Part shown: one piece after another, positions 51,701 to 60,604 of the stretch
How positions within the stretch are numbered: position 1 is the first letter of the stretch
Layout: every line of letters starts with the position of its first letter
DNA from: Temnothorax longispinosus
Lineage: Eukaryota; Arthropoda; Insecta; Hymenoptera; Formicidae
Length of the DNA: 64,000 bases
Assembly: GCF_030848805.1 (NCBI RefSeq)
Contig: NC_092360.1
Span: 24,159,701-24,223,700 of the forward strand
Direction: 5' to 3'
Notes under the pieces: generated by a model
What the model saw: only the letters and a program-made list of their open reading frames with translations
Database searches by the model: none
Told to the model about the DNA's origin: nothing
Translations under genes and position numbers: made by a program

Positions 51701-54700
51701 TCGTAAATACATACCTGCACAATGCGCTAGAAATTTATCCGTTACTACATGAAAATCTCCCGATTTACTGGGAAACTCTGCACCAAAGAACATTTGTCCC
51801 ATTTGAAATGCATTGAGGCACTGCGCCAAATCCGCTCTCGAAGATCTTTCTGTTGATCGAACATTTGTTATAGATGCTCTGGAAGTTTGAAGATGCAAGG
51901 ACTTGGGTCTGTCTTTCTGGTTTGGGTAATCCTGTTGACTTTCGAAGACTATCTAAAAATACAAACATTCACATCACTAAAATAAAATGAGAAAATGGGA
52001 TAATGTATTTAAAGTATGTACTGATATATTTTAACTTACTCTTGGAAGTATAGCCTCTATTTTTACATCAAAATACATTAAACGAGAAGAGCTCAGCTGC
52101 TTGTCTTTCCCCATAAGAGAATGATAAAGATTCAATGCAAAAGAATTAAACCAAAGGCACGAGCAGACGTCGAAATTTATTTGAATGGGATTGAGCTGTA
52201 CATAAAACTTGGGCGGCGGCACTAAAAAATTATACATTATTTAATAGTGAAGAAGTTATCGAATAGAATAAAGAGACTTGTACAAATGTCTGCTTACAGG
52301 GAAAAGTAATATCTCCCGGATAATAGTAATAAGTAAACTCAGCATGAAGTATCGTTACGTCTTCTGGAAGACTAAATCTGTCACGATCGCCTAAATAAAA
52401 GTTTAATTTAAATATATAGGATATACAATGAATATAATGATATAGGATATGACATATAATGGAGGCTGAGTAATGGAAGTAAAATTTCTATCTAGAGTTA
52501 CCTAAATTCGATCTCACGTGCGACATATGTTATACGTCATTTTGTCGAAACATTTCAACGGCATTTATAGAGCAACGTCGTTGTAAATAATATATAGTAT
52601 CTCGTGTAATCTCTAAGATTTTTTACAAATAATATATGTAACGTCAATATTTTTCAAGTATACGTTGCACATTGAATGTTACACAGATTATACGGATTAA
52701 CCTTAATTTATTTAACACAGACTACGTGCGATAGAAAATAAAAAAGAATCGAGGTAAAGCGATAAAACTACTTGTCAAAATAAATCAAATTTAGCTAAAA
52801 ACGCTCGATACGCGACGTTACATTCGAACAAACTACTAATCATTTGTACCTTGGGTATGTTTTTTCCTGGTTCGAGCTGTACGATTACCAAATGAAATAA
52901 TTATTGTCCAACTTGATACGCGATACTCTATTTCGATAAAGAACCTGATAAAAACAAATAACTCGAACAAGTATTTCAAACACGTATAATATCTGAGATG
53001 GAATTCTTTTGGCATTGGATTACGCGCGACGTTGTTGTCACTTTTGTACAAGGTAAAATCATCGATTTTGATAATAATGAACGTCGTTGGTTAGTTTGGC
53101 AAGCTGCTCCAAGACATAATTTTTCACTGGATTACCACTAGGATGCTGAGACTTTTTTTGCTCAGATGGTGTGACATTTGGATTTTGTGGTTGATTATTT
53201 TTTTCCAAATTCTCTCTGGAGCCTTTCGTACCACTTCCTGTTTCACATAAAATCAAATAATATGCAAATTCTTCCATCAATTATGTATTATATTAAATAG
53301 GCAGTATATTTATATATATACAAACCTGTTACGTTCCCTTGACTTCTTGTTAAAGGAGAATGTTGTGTTCTTCCAGAATCTATGAGATCCATAAACTGAC
53401 TTCGGAACGAACTCAACGACTGTTGCAACCATTGGTTGTGAGGTGTAGCATTCTCTCTGTATTTTGGCCAATGTTTTCTATCCGCCATTGCCAGATGATA
53501 CGGATAATAATCAATTTGAAATCTAACTAATGAAATTTGTAATGCACCACCGTCCTTCAGATCGGGATGTAATGACCTGCCTCCTGTTTTAATAATATTA
53601 GTAATTAATTAATAATAAGAAAAGTAAATATTGTATGACGCAGAAGAAAATCGTGAACTATACTCAGTAGATATTAAATGAATAAAGTAGTAAATAACAT
53701 GCTCTCAATAAATATTTCAACGTGAAAACAAATAAAATCTTTTGGACTTACCACCAGCATCATCGCATAAGTGAAGATCGATGCGTTGCGAAAGAAAATG
53801 ATATGACGTTTCTACAACATCATATCTCGTAAATATTTTTGAAATCGCTGTAGTGTACTGACTTTTTGTTCTGTTTTGCTGCTGAGATACCTGCGCCTGA
53901 TATTCTGGTAAAACCTTAAATTATAAGATAGACAAATGAATAAATCATTGGGGTTTTATATTAAAAATTAAACAAATTGTGCAAACCTCTAATTTTCTTG
54001 CAGCTTTTGTTTTCCGCTCGAGAACGGTGGCTTTCTCGATAAGACCACCCAAAGAGTCGAGAAAATGGAGCGCAGCTTTCAGTTGTGAATCTGTCAATAC
54101 CCACAGAAGATCATCTAAAATAATTACTAATCTGGAGCCCATGACGAAACAATCTGTAATAAAATAAAATTGACTTAGTGATGAGCAACGTATTTATCAA
54201 CAGGTATTTATCAATAGCATCAATGCTTACAAACCTGATATTCTTTTCTTTATCGTAATTCGACATCTTGCTTGGTTTGTAAGTAAACGAAGTGGCGTCA
54301 GATTATGATCCTTAGTACTTTGAGCTTCTATTCTAACGGTCTGCCATTCTAATTCTTTAAAGATAAGTAATTGTCCTCGATCAGGATCTTTTACTCTAGT
54401 GGTTCTGAGATCGCAACGCTGCCATGTCGCCGACTTGGATTCCACCATAATCCGGTTCATCTAAATAATACAACGTATAGTTTTAAACAAATGTCAATCT
54501 GTCTGCGTCTAATTTACTTCACTTCTTATATCATGTGCTACAATAAGATCGTACCTGGACTGAAGCAATGAACGCAGGACTTTTAAATGTAACCAGCACA
54601 GTGTTAACAGCTATTGTTATTCCATCAATTACTTTATGTATAAAAGAATACTTTGCAGGACCGGCGTATGATGCTATACCCTGCGGGGAAGACATGCTTC

Positions 54701-55661
54701 TCAGATCCTCACATGTTTCTACATCTATGTGAACCTCATCCAAACTCTGCAAATATTTTAATTGTTTGTAGTTTTGTTACGCGTACACTACACATAATGG
54801 CGAAAGTCATATTTATCTACAATCTGTAACTGTCGTTTACCAAAAAGATAGGAACACTTTTCAGTTTGGTCCATTGTATGCGAAATGAAACTTTATTGCA
54901 CCAAGCATTAGTTAATCTTAACCACGATGGCAGCTCTAGTAGATCCGTGAGGACTGTTTCATCAAGTTCTAAATTCGATAGCTCTCCTTCACCTTTGAAT
55001 GTGCTCAGGTTTATCTTATCAGCAGATAAATTCTTGGTGAACCTACAATACACAATGTAAAAGCTCAACAGGCAAAATATATTACTTGCTATTAGTTACG
55101 ATGATTTTAAAGCAAATAATAACAATATGTTTTATATAAATTATGTAAAAATTATCTAATTTGTGTACTTTGATGAGATTTGTACATTTATATAAATATA
55201 ATTAGCATTGCTGTAAATTTTTATGTATAGAATATCATATAACTGTTGCTAACTCAATTAATATCCTAATAATTTTGACTAATAAAAAGATGAAAAAATA
55301 AAAAAATCAGGGACGAGCATATGACGAGTGTCGATTGCGATTGGAAAGAGCACTTTCTCTCGTGACTTTCTCTCGAAACTGCTCTACGAATGTACCCAAT
55401 AACCCAATATTACAATTATACAGAGGATACGGGAAAGGAGAATGTGACAACTGTATCGCAATGACAAGACGTACGTCTCGACAATAAGGAAGGATAAACG
55501 AGTTACGTGACGTGTGACTTGTATGTAGAACGGGACAATTTTTTTTTTTTTTTACGTGTCACTTGAGACCGTGAGACTGTGTTTCAGGTTAATCAATCGC
55601 GATTGCATGAATAGTACCTCGATAAGTGTTTTAACAGCTGATTTTTGATGATCGAGACCAT
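45701..55661 (-). CDS. BLTP3: Bridge-like lipid transfer protein 3 (UHRF1BP1/UHRF1BP1L family)
   Basis: Sixteen coding exons in matching phase: 55618-55661, 54841-55042, 54555-54746, 54235-54460, 53987-54153, 53752-53914, 53326-53583, 53042-53237, 52298-52390, 52040-52221, 51715-51952, 50421-51625, 50203-50337, 47416-47787, 47165-47312 and 45701-46071; about 1,396 residues versus roughly 1,440-1,464 in human paralogues. The N-terminus MVSIIKNQLLKHLSR then FTKNLSADKINLSTFKGEGE is the chorein-type start shared with VPS13-like lipid conduits. Later landmarks are VIILDDLLWVLTDSQLKA, YDVVETSYHFLSQRIDLHLC, QINHYQYLFLLRL and a C-terminal coiled coil (LKALRQSSKQLKSDNEELRR). The family moves bulk lipid at membrane contacts of the endolysosomal system. 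Exon 53042-53237 has one extra base near 53079: removing it joins KLTNDV to IIIKIDDFTLY, matching the family. All other exons are open. It is transcribed away from GNL2. Confidence 0.92.
46225..46376. mobile_element. Foldback MITE with TAA target duplication (element I)
   Basis: A 152-bp element in a BLTP3 intron, flanked by TAA (46222-46224 and 46377-46379). The arms 46233-46258 and 46343-46368 are perfect 26-bp inverted repeats (GCACATGGAAAAACTTAAGC…). Between them CTTAAG and GTAAGC words repeat in both orientations. Outer ends GAGCCCGGGCACATGG and AGGCTTTGGCACATGG are only partly alike. Confidence 0.8.
48585..49215. mobile_element. Long-inverted-repeat foldback element in BLTP3 intron
   Basis: The left arm (about 48590-48767) is the imperfect reverse complement of the right arm (about 49045-49210), roughly 150-170 bp each, around a 280-bp centre without coding capacity. 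Shared words include CAATAACC, ACAATAGATGT, ATATACATATATAAATT, GAAGAAGACT and TGATACGTTAATGTATTACT. Target duplication unclear. Confidence 0.8.
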
Positions 55662-55918
55662 CTTTCGGTCGTGTCGATGAGTCTAAATTCTTACAGCGGT
55701 TAATAAGAGGTAATACGTCTCAGCATGGTTAGTTTGACACCACACATATCTACAGCAACTTCTAACTATATATATATACATATAGTTATATACTGTATTT
55801 GACATATATATATCTATATACGTATATCGTATATATGAGCCCGCGAATGAAATGATCCCCCCTTATCTTAAGCCTTGTATCCACGACAATTCACGATATG
55901 TGCTAGCAGAGAGAAGAA

Positions 55919-56047
55919 TGGCCGCGTTCAGCAGACCAAGCTGCTGAGTAGCAGTCGAACGTGATTGGCTCTTACTTTTAGAACCAACCAATCAACGCAG
56001 AGTGTTGATAAGACGAACTCAACAGTTGTGTCTGCTGAACGCGGCCA
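55919..56047. mobile_element. Foldback element A (17-bp arms)
   Basis: Arms 55919-55935 and 56031-56047 are perfect reverse complements (TGGCCGCGTTCAGCAGA). The interior carries GTGATTGGCTCTTAC and AACCAACCAATCAACG, that is, CCAAT-type words in opposite orientations as in D and G. No target duplication was found, so the true ends may lie outside. Confidence 0.65.
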
Positions 56048-56169
56048 ATGAGAAGCGCGATGACGGCGATTTTCTTGGGACGCTTTGACTAGGATACGTA
56101 ACGTTTACTATAGAAAATGCGCGCATCATGCGTGAAACGGAACGGACCGATAGTCGGTTCTTATATTTA

Positions 56170-56450
56170 TTCTAGGTCTACAATGCGAGTCGTAAAGTCG
56201 TGAGTCGTAATGCTAGGTCTACAATGCGAGTCGTAAAGTCGTGAGTCGTAAGAATTGACCAATCACGGTCGATTATTCTCCTCAAATTCGATTGTGATTG
56301 GTCAATTCTTATGACTCACAACTTTACGACTCGCATTGTAGACCTAGCATAAGAATTGACCACGCACAATCGAATTTGAGGAGAATAATCGACTGTGATT
56401 GGTCAATTCTTACGACTCACGACTTTACGACTCGCATTGTAGACCTAGCA
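56170..56450. mobile_element. Foldback element B-outer (139 bp, interrupted by B-inner)
   Basis: Flanked by TTA (56167-56169 and 56451-56453). Its left arm CTAGGTCTACAATGCGAGTC… is cut at 56210 by element B-inner and continues at 56353. Removing B-inner and one TAA leaves 139 bp, exactly the length of B-inner and C. Ends GTCTACAATGCGAGTCGTAA and the inverse. Confidence 0.9.
56211..56349. mobile_element. Foldback element B-inner (139 bp)
   Basis: Begins TGCTAGGTCTACAATGCGAG and ends with its reverse complement. It is flanked by TAA (56208-56210 and 56350-56352) inside the left arm of B-outer. The arms continue to GAATTGACCAATCAC, leaving a small loop. A clean nested insertion with a 3-bp target duplication. 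Confidence 0.92.
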
Positions 56451-56511
56451 TTAGCATAATGCTAAACTCCATAGACGCGGAAACGCCGTGCGGTAGAGTG
56501 CATTGCCCTTA

Positions 56512-56650
56512 TGCTGGGGCTACAATGCGAGTCGCAAAGCCGTGAGTCGCAAGAATTGATCAATCACAGACGAATTTGAGGAGAATAATCGACTGTGATT
56601 GGTCAATTCTTGCGACTCACGACTTTGCGACTCGCATTGTAGACCCAGCA
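56512..56650. mobile_element. Foldback element C (139 bp)
   Basis: Begins TGCTGGGGCTACAATGCGAG and is flanked by TTA (56509-56511 and 56651-56653). Related to the B copies throughout, but its central loop is in the opposite orientation to that of B-inner. Interior GTGATTGGTCAATTC. Confidence 0.92.
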
Positions 56651-56653
56651 TTA

Positions 56654-56819
56654 TGGCTCCTGCACACAGGACGCGGAAACGCTTGCCGCGCGGCAAGAAG
56701 CGACGCGGTAGCCAATCAACGTGTTGTTTTTCCGTAAGAACCAAAAGTTTATTGGCTACCGCGTCGCTTCTTGCCGCGCGGCAAGCGTTTCCGCGTCCTG
56801 TGTGCAGAAGCAAAAGCCA
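56654..56819. mobile_element. Foldback element D (57-bp perfect arms)
   Basis: Flanked by TTA (56651-56653, shared with C, and 56820-56822). Arms 56660-56716 and 56751-56807 are identical reverse complements over 57 bp, running from CTGCACACAGGACGCGGAAA to CGCGGTAGCCAAT, around a 34-nt loop that begins CAACGTGTTG. Each arm also contains the self-complementary CTTGCCGCGCGGCAAG. Outer ends TGGCT and AGCCA; the right side has about 7 extra bases. Confidence 0.92.
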
Positions 56820-56824
56820 TTAGC

Positions 56825-56869
56825 ATAAGTTAGAATGAAAAAAAATATATTTGTTTCATTCTAACTTAT
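56825..56869. repeat. Small hairpin (16-bp arms)
   Basis: ATAAGTTAGAATGAAA (56825-56840) and its reverse complement (56854-56869) around a 13-nt AT-rich loop, between elements D and F. Confidence 0.8.
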
Positions 56870-56877
56870 TGCACTAT

Positions 56878-57173
56878 TACTACGTTTACGCGAGCGTTAC
56901 TTCTGTAGTAACTTACGATAATTCACTCGTTTACGCGGAGTAAATTATCGTAAGTTACTACAAAATCCCGTTTACGCGAAGAAATTATCGTAAGTTAATT
57001 ACTACAAAAGTAACGCTCGCGTAATGCCCGGTGTCTACGATGCAAGAACTGTGTCCAAGTTTCGATTTAAGCCAATCAACTTGCAGCTCTTACAGAAAAG
57101 TAGCAGTTTCATTGGCTTAAACCGAAACTTGGACACAGTTCTTGCATCGTGGACACCGGGCTTAAACGTAGTA
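56878..57173. mobile_element. Foldback element F (interrupted by element G)
   Basis: Left arm TACTACGTTTACGCGAGCG…; right arm ends CGCTCGCGTAA at 57024 and resumes as ACGTAGTA after element G. Taking out G and one TAA restores the terminal inverted repeat exactly and leaves 155 bp. Flanks TAT on both sides (56875-56877, 57174-57176). A third internal copy of the arm sequence ATTATCGTAAGTTACTAC lies at about 56944-56961. Confidence 0.85.
57025..57162. mobile_element. Foldback element G (138 bp)
   Basis: Flanked by TAA (57022-57024 and 57163-57165) inside element F. Arms 57025-57076 and 57111-57162 (52 bp, 3 mismatches) run from GCCCGGTGTCTACGATGC to TTTAAGCCAAT. The 34-nt loop begins CAACTTGCAG. 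Stem unrelated to D, but the stem/loop junction GCCAATCAAC and the loop length are the same. Confidence 0.9.
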
Positions 57174-57412
57174 TATGTTGCACTAGTTCAGAAGTGCAGC
57201 GGAAACGAACAGACCTAGTGTAAGGTGGAACGCAGTGAACACACCCTAGAAGGTCTCTAGTTACTCTAGTGTATATTTCAGTAGAGGCACATGGTGCGAT
57301 TTTAACCTAACATATGGGACACATTGAATTTATTTATATCATATTTGTTACATATTGTGTTATTTGTTAACGAATTTTGATTAATTAAATTTACAATTAC
57401 GTACTATTTCTG

Positions 57413-57737
57413 GTAAGTATGTTAATTGTAATTCATCATATTTATACCTTATAATCAAAGCTAACAGAAACGTGTAAGTTACTCGATAGAAAATACAGAA
57501 TTATACTACTTTATTCGAATTTAGAATCATTTTTTATATGAAAAATTAAAGCTAATTTAATGTTTTTTAATTAAATTTAACACATTTATCAAATTAAGAT
57601 ATTAATCTTACATGTTATAAATATATTTGTAAATGATTTAATGTCTTTTACAATTTTTTTAAAATTGATTTCTTAATATTAAAGAGCACTAAGTTTGGGA
57701 AAGATATTATTTTCTGAATGATGTGTGTTTGTTCCAG
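57413..57737 (+). other. 5' UTR intron of GNL2
   Basis: A donor CTG|GTAAGTAT at 57413 and an acceptor TTGTTCCAG ending at 57737 bracket an AT-rich 325-bp intron just before the GNL2 start codon. The first exon upstream is non-coding and has no clear TATA box. Confidence 0.7.
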
Positions 57738-57742
57738 ACACG

Positions 57743-59938
57743 ATGGCTAAAACACATATCACTAACAAAGCCCCGCGAAAGCAGGGCTTTAAGCGTTCAG
57801 GACACAGTATGAATCCTGAACGTTCTACAGAAGGATTGAAAGGAGTTGGTAAGGTACGGACGAAAGCAACTATTCAAAGATTGCAGATGTATCGCAATCA
57901 GAAACCAAAACGCAATCGTTCTGGGAAGATTATTAGCCCCGCGCCGTTTCAAGGCTGGAACACCTCTGGAACCATGTCGCGTGTGGAGCCGTCCCAAAGG
58001 TGGTTTGGTAACTCGAGAGTTATCTCGCAGAATGCTCTGCAAAAGTTTCAGAATGAATTAGGAACTGCTATAAAGGATCCCTATAAAGTTGTCATGAAAC
58101 CCACTCAATTGCCTATTACCTTGCTTCAGCAGAAGGCGGCGAACGCACGAGTACACCTTTTGGATACAGAGAGTTTTAAAAGTGTTTTTGGCCCGAAGAA
58201 AGTTAGAAAGAGGCCGAATTTGCCGGTAACATCGTATGACGAATTGAAGAACTTGGCCGAGAATAAGGAAGATACTTATAACAAGGAGAAAGATTCCAAA
58301 GATTACGATCTTGTTCGCGAGGACACTGGCGTGAAGGACGCACAGAGAGACTGGATCATGGCAGCCGGACAAAGTAAAAGGATATGGAACGAGCTATACA
58401 AAGTCATTGACTCCTCCGACGTTATCCTGCAGATATTGGATGCCAGGGATCCGATGGGGACTAGGTCTCCGCCTGTGGAGAAATATCTGAAAACCGAGAA
58501 GCCTTACAAACACCTGATATTCATCCTGAATAAAGTAGATCTGGTGCCGACGTGGATCACGCAAAGGTGGGTGGCGATTCTGAGCAAAGAATATCCAACG
58601 GTCGCCTTTCACGCTTCCTTGACGCATCCCTTTGGCAAAGGTTCCCTGATAAATCTGTTGAGGCAATTTGCGAAATTGCACGTTGACAAGAAGCAGATCA
58701 GCGTTGGTTTCATAGGGTATCCCAATACAGGAAAGAGTTCCATCATAAATACCTTGCGTTCCAAGAAGGTCTGCAAAGTGGCGCCCATAGCTGGAGAAAC
58801 TAAAGTATGGCAGTACATAACTCTCATGCGCCGTATCTATTTGATAGATTGTCCCGGCGTCGTTTATCCGTCGACGGAAACCGACACGGAAAAGGTATTG
58901 AAGGGAGTCGTTAGAGTGGAGCTCGTTCAGGACCCGGAAGATTACATCGCCTCTGTCCTAGAAAGAGTGAAGCCCGAATACATTCGTAAGACGTACAAGA
59001 TAGACGTATGGCTAGATCATATTGATTTCTTGGAAAAATTGGCGCGTCGAAGCGGCAAGCTTCTAAAGAAAGGAGAGCCCGACATTACGATCGTCGCACG
59101 TATGGTGCTCAACGATTGGCAACGCGGTAAACTACCTTTTTACGTCCCACCTGTGGGCTTCGAGGAACCGTTATCAAGTCAAACAGCTAATACGAGTGAA
59201 ACAGTTACCACGCAAGATAATACGTTAAAAATCACCAATAATGAAAAGACTCAAGAGACCGATAAGCTACCTTCAAAAGAGATAACAAAGAGCCAACTGG
59301 CAGTGACACAAGATTTTAGAAAAATACGCGTTGGATTGCCTTATTCCGGTGACGATATTAAGAATCTAGAGCAGAATAAATCCTTCACTGAAAGTATCGC
59401 AGAGGATGATAGTAGGGTGGAAAGCGAGTCGGAATTGGAGGATTCGGAATTGGAAGATGCGGAAATAGAAAATGATTCGTGTACGGCAAGAGATAAATTT
59501 GACGATTTACAAAAAACAAAGATAAAGAATGTCAAAGATAAAGAATGTTCCTCAAACAATGATGATAACGTTATCGAAAACGATGATGAAATAGATAAAA
59601 TAGAATCTGATATGGAAGAAAGCAATGAGTATTCAGATTCGGAAGTGCTTTTACCTATCGAACGAGATAATCTGAAACAGACTGTGTTTGACGTCGTAGA
59701 TAATGAATATGATTCTAGTGATACTGAAATGGTCCCTTCTAAAACAGTATCAAGTAGCGATACGCAAAGTGTCTCATCGATATCTCGCAAAAAAACGAAA
59801 GAAAAATTGACGAGCAAACAGCGAAGGGCTATAGAACGCGCTAGTAAAAGGAAAAAGATCGGAAGCGATTTCTACGAAGTCACGAATGTGAAGAATAGGA
59901 ATAGAAACAGGAAAGTTCCCAAGGTTAAGAGAAAATAA
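57743..59938 (+). CDS. GNL2: Nucleolar GTP-binding protein 2 (NGP-1/GNL2)
   Basis: 731 residues in one coding exon, the same length as human GNL2 as I recall it. The GTPase domain is circularly permuted: DARDP (about 233-237) and G4 NKVD (263-266) come before G1 GYPNTGKSS (325-333) and G3 DCPG (369-372), the YlqF/NOG2 arrangement. The N-terminal NGP1 domain is clear (TIQRLQMYR, VEPSQRWFGN, QKFQNELGTAIKDPYKVVMK). The tail is acidic and Ser/Glu-rich, then strongly basic (KRRAIERASKRKK), suiting nucleolar retention. The protein helps assemble and export the pre-60S ribosomal subunit. The ATG at 57743 is chosen because the frame upstream of it is intron ending in the TTCCAG acceptor. Confidence 0.96.
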   Translation: MAKTHITNKAPRKQGFKRSGHSMNPERSTEGLKGVGKVRTKATIQRLQMYRNQKPKRNRSGKIISPAPFQGWNTSGTMSRVEPSQRWFGNSRVISQNALQKFQNELGTAIKDPYKVVMKPTQLPITLLQQKAANARVHLLDTESFKSVFGPKKVRKRPNLPVTSYDELKNLAENKEDTYNKEKDSKDYDLVREDTGVKDAQRDWIMAAGQSKRIWNELYKVIDSSDVILQILDARDPMGTRSPPVEKYLKTEKPYKHLIFILNKVDLVPTWITQRWVAILSKEYPTVAFHASLTHPFGKGSLINLLRQFAKLHVDKKQISVGFIGYPNTGKSSIINTLRSKKVCKVAPIAGETKVWQYITLMRRIYLIDCPGVVYPSTETDTEKVLKGVVRVELVQDPEDYIASVLERVKPEYIRKTYKIDVWLDHIDFLEKLARRSGKLLKKGEPDITIVARMVLNDWQRGKLPFYVPPVGFEEPLSSQTANTSETVTTQDNTLKITNNEKTQETDKLPSKEITKSQLAVTQDFRKIRVGLPYSGDDIKNLEQNKSFTESIAEDDSRVESESELEDSELEDAEIENDSCTARDKFDDLQKTKIKNVKDKECSSNNDDNVIENDDEIDKIESDMEESNEYSDSEVLLPIERDNLKQTVFDVVDNEYDSSDTEMVPSKTVSSSDTQSVSSISRKKTKEKLTSKQRRAIERASKRKKIGSDFYEVTNVKNRNRNRKVPKVKRK

Positions 59939-60130
59939 TAAATTCTACAATCAATTACGTCGACTCCACTCAAATATTTGTAAAACGTAAGGAAACCTTA
60001 ACAAAGTTGTAAAATATATATTTTATATTTGTCAAATTTGCTAAATTGTACATCTATTTTCTCCTGTAAACTAGTCTTGTTCTTTTATTCTATAATGCGC
60101 AGAAGAAGTGTTACAAAACAATATATAACG

Positions 60131-60492
60131 TCCCAGATAGCGCCAACATGACAACGATGTATTATTCGTCGTTCCATCTTGAGCATCATGATGTAAACAT
60201 TGCAAACATGATGGCAACAACACATATATATATATATATAATGATTTCCATCCGTTATTGCGTATATGTCTTCAAGCTATTAAGTTTTTTAATTGTAAGT
60301 CGTTGCTAAAATAGTGCTGACAATATGAAATTGTAATCCGTTTCAATTTCCCGTGAATAGAATTATAATTCATGTGAGTTCAACCCGACAAACATAATGC
60401 TGTCTCACCTTGTCCCTGGTTTATCAAAATTAGTTGCATTCAACGATTGTTGGCAACATGACAACAAATTCACAGAATTTGGCTATCTGGGG
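60131..60492. mobile_element. Possible MITE with CCCAGATAGC ends
   Basis: CCCAGATAGC (60132-60141) recurs inverted as GCTATCTGGG (60482-60491). Inside, GCCAACATGACAAC and GGCAACATGACAAC form a direct repeat near the two ends. It contains a (TA)n run. Target duplication not resolved. Confidence 0.4.
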
Positions 60493-60604
60493 TAGCTGAC
60501 TCATGCAACGTAGGCAATTACGTCGCATTATTGTTGATGCAATAATGAACGTATTTATGTTGACATTCCAGGATATTTTTTATCTTCTTTTCCTATTGCA
60601 TTGC

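Larger units (their letters stand above)
55700..57412. other. Divergent BLTP3/GNL2 intergenic region packed with foldback elements
   Basis: It holds both promoters (BLTP3 ATG at 55661 reading left; GNL2 non-coding first exon ending at 57412 reading right). More than half of the middle part is made of the foldback elements listed separately. A (TA)n-like block lies at 55765-55835. A fragment at about 56473-56496 (GACGCGGAAACGC, then GCGGTAG) looks like a collapsed relative of element D. I see no open reading frame of interest. Confidence 0.7.
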
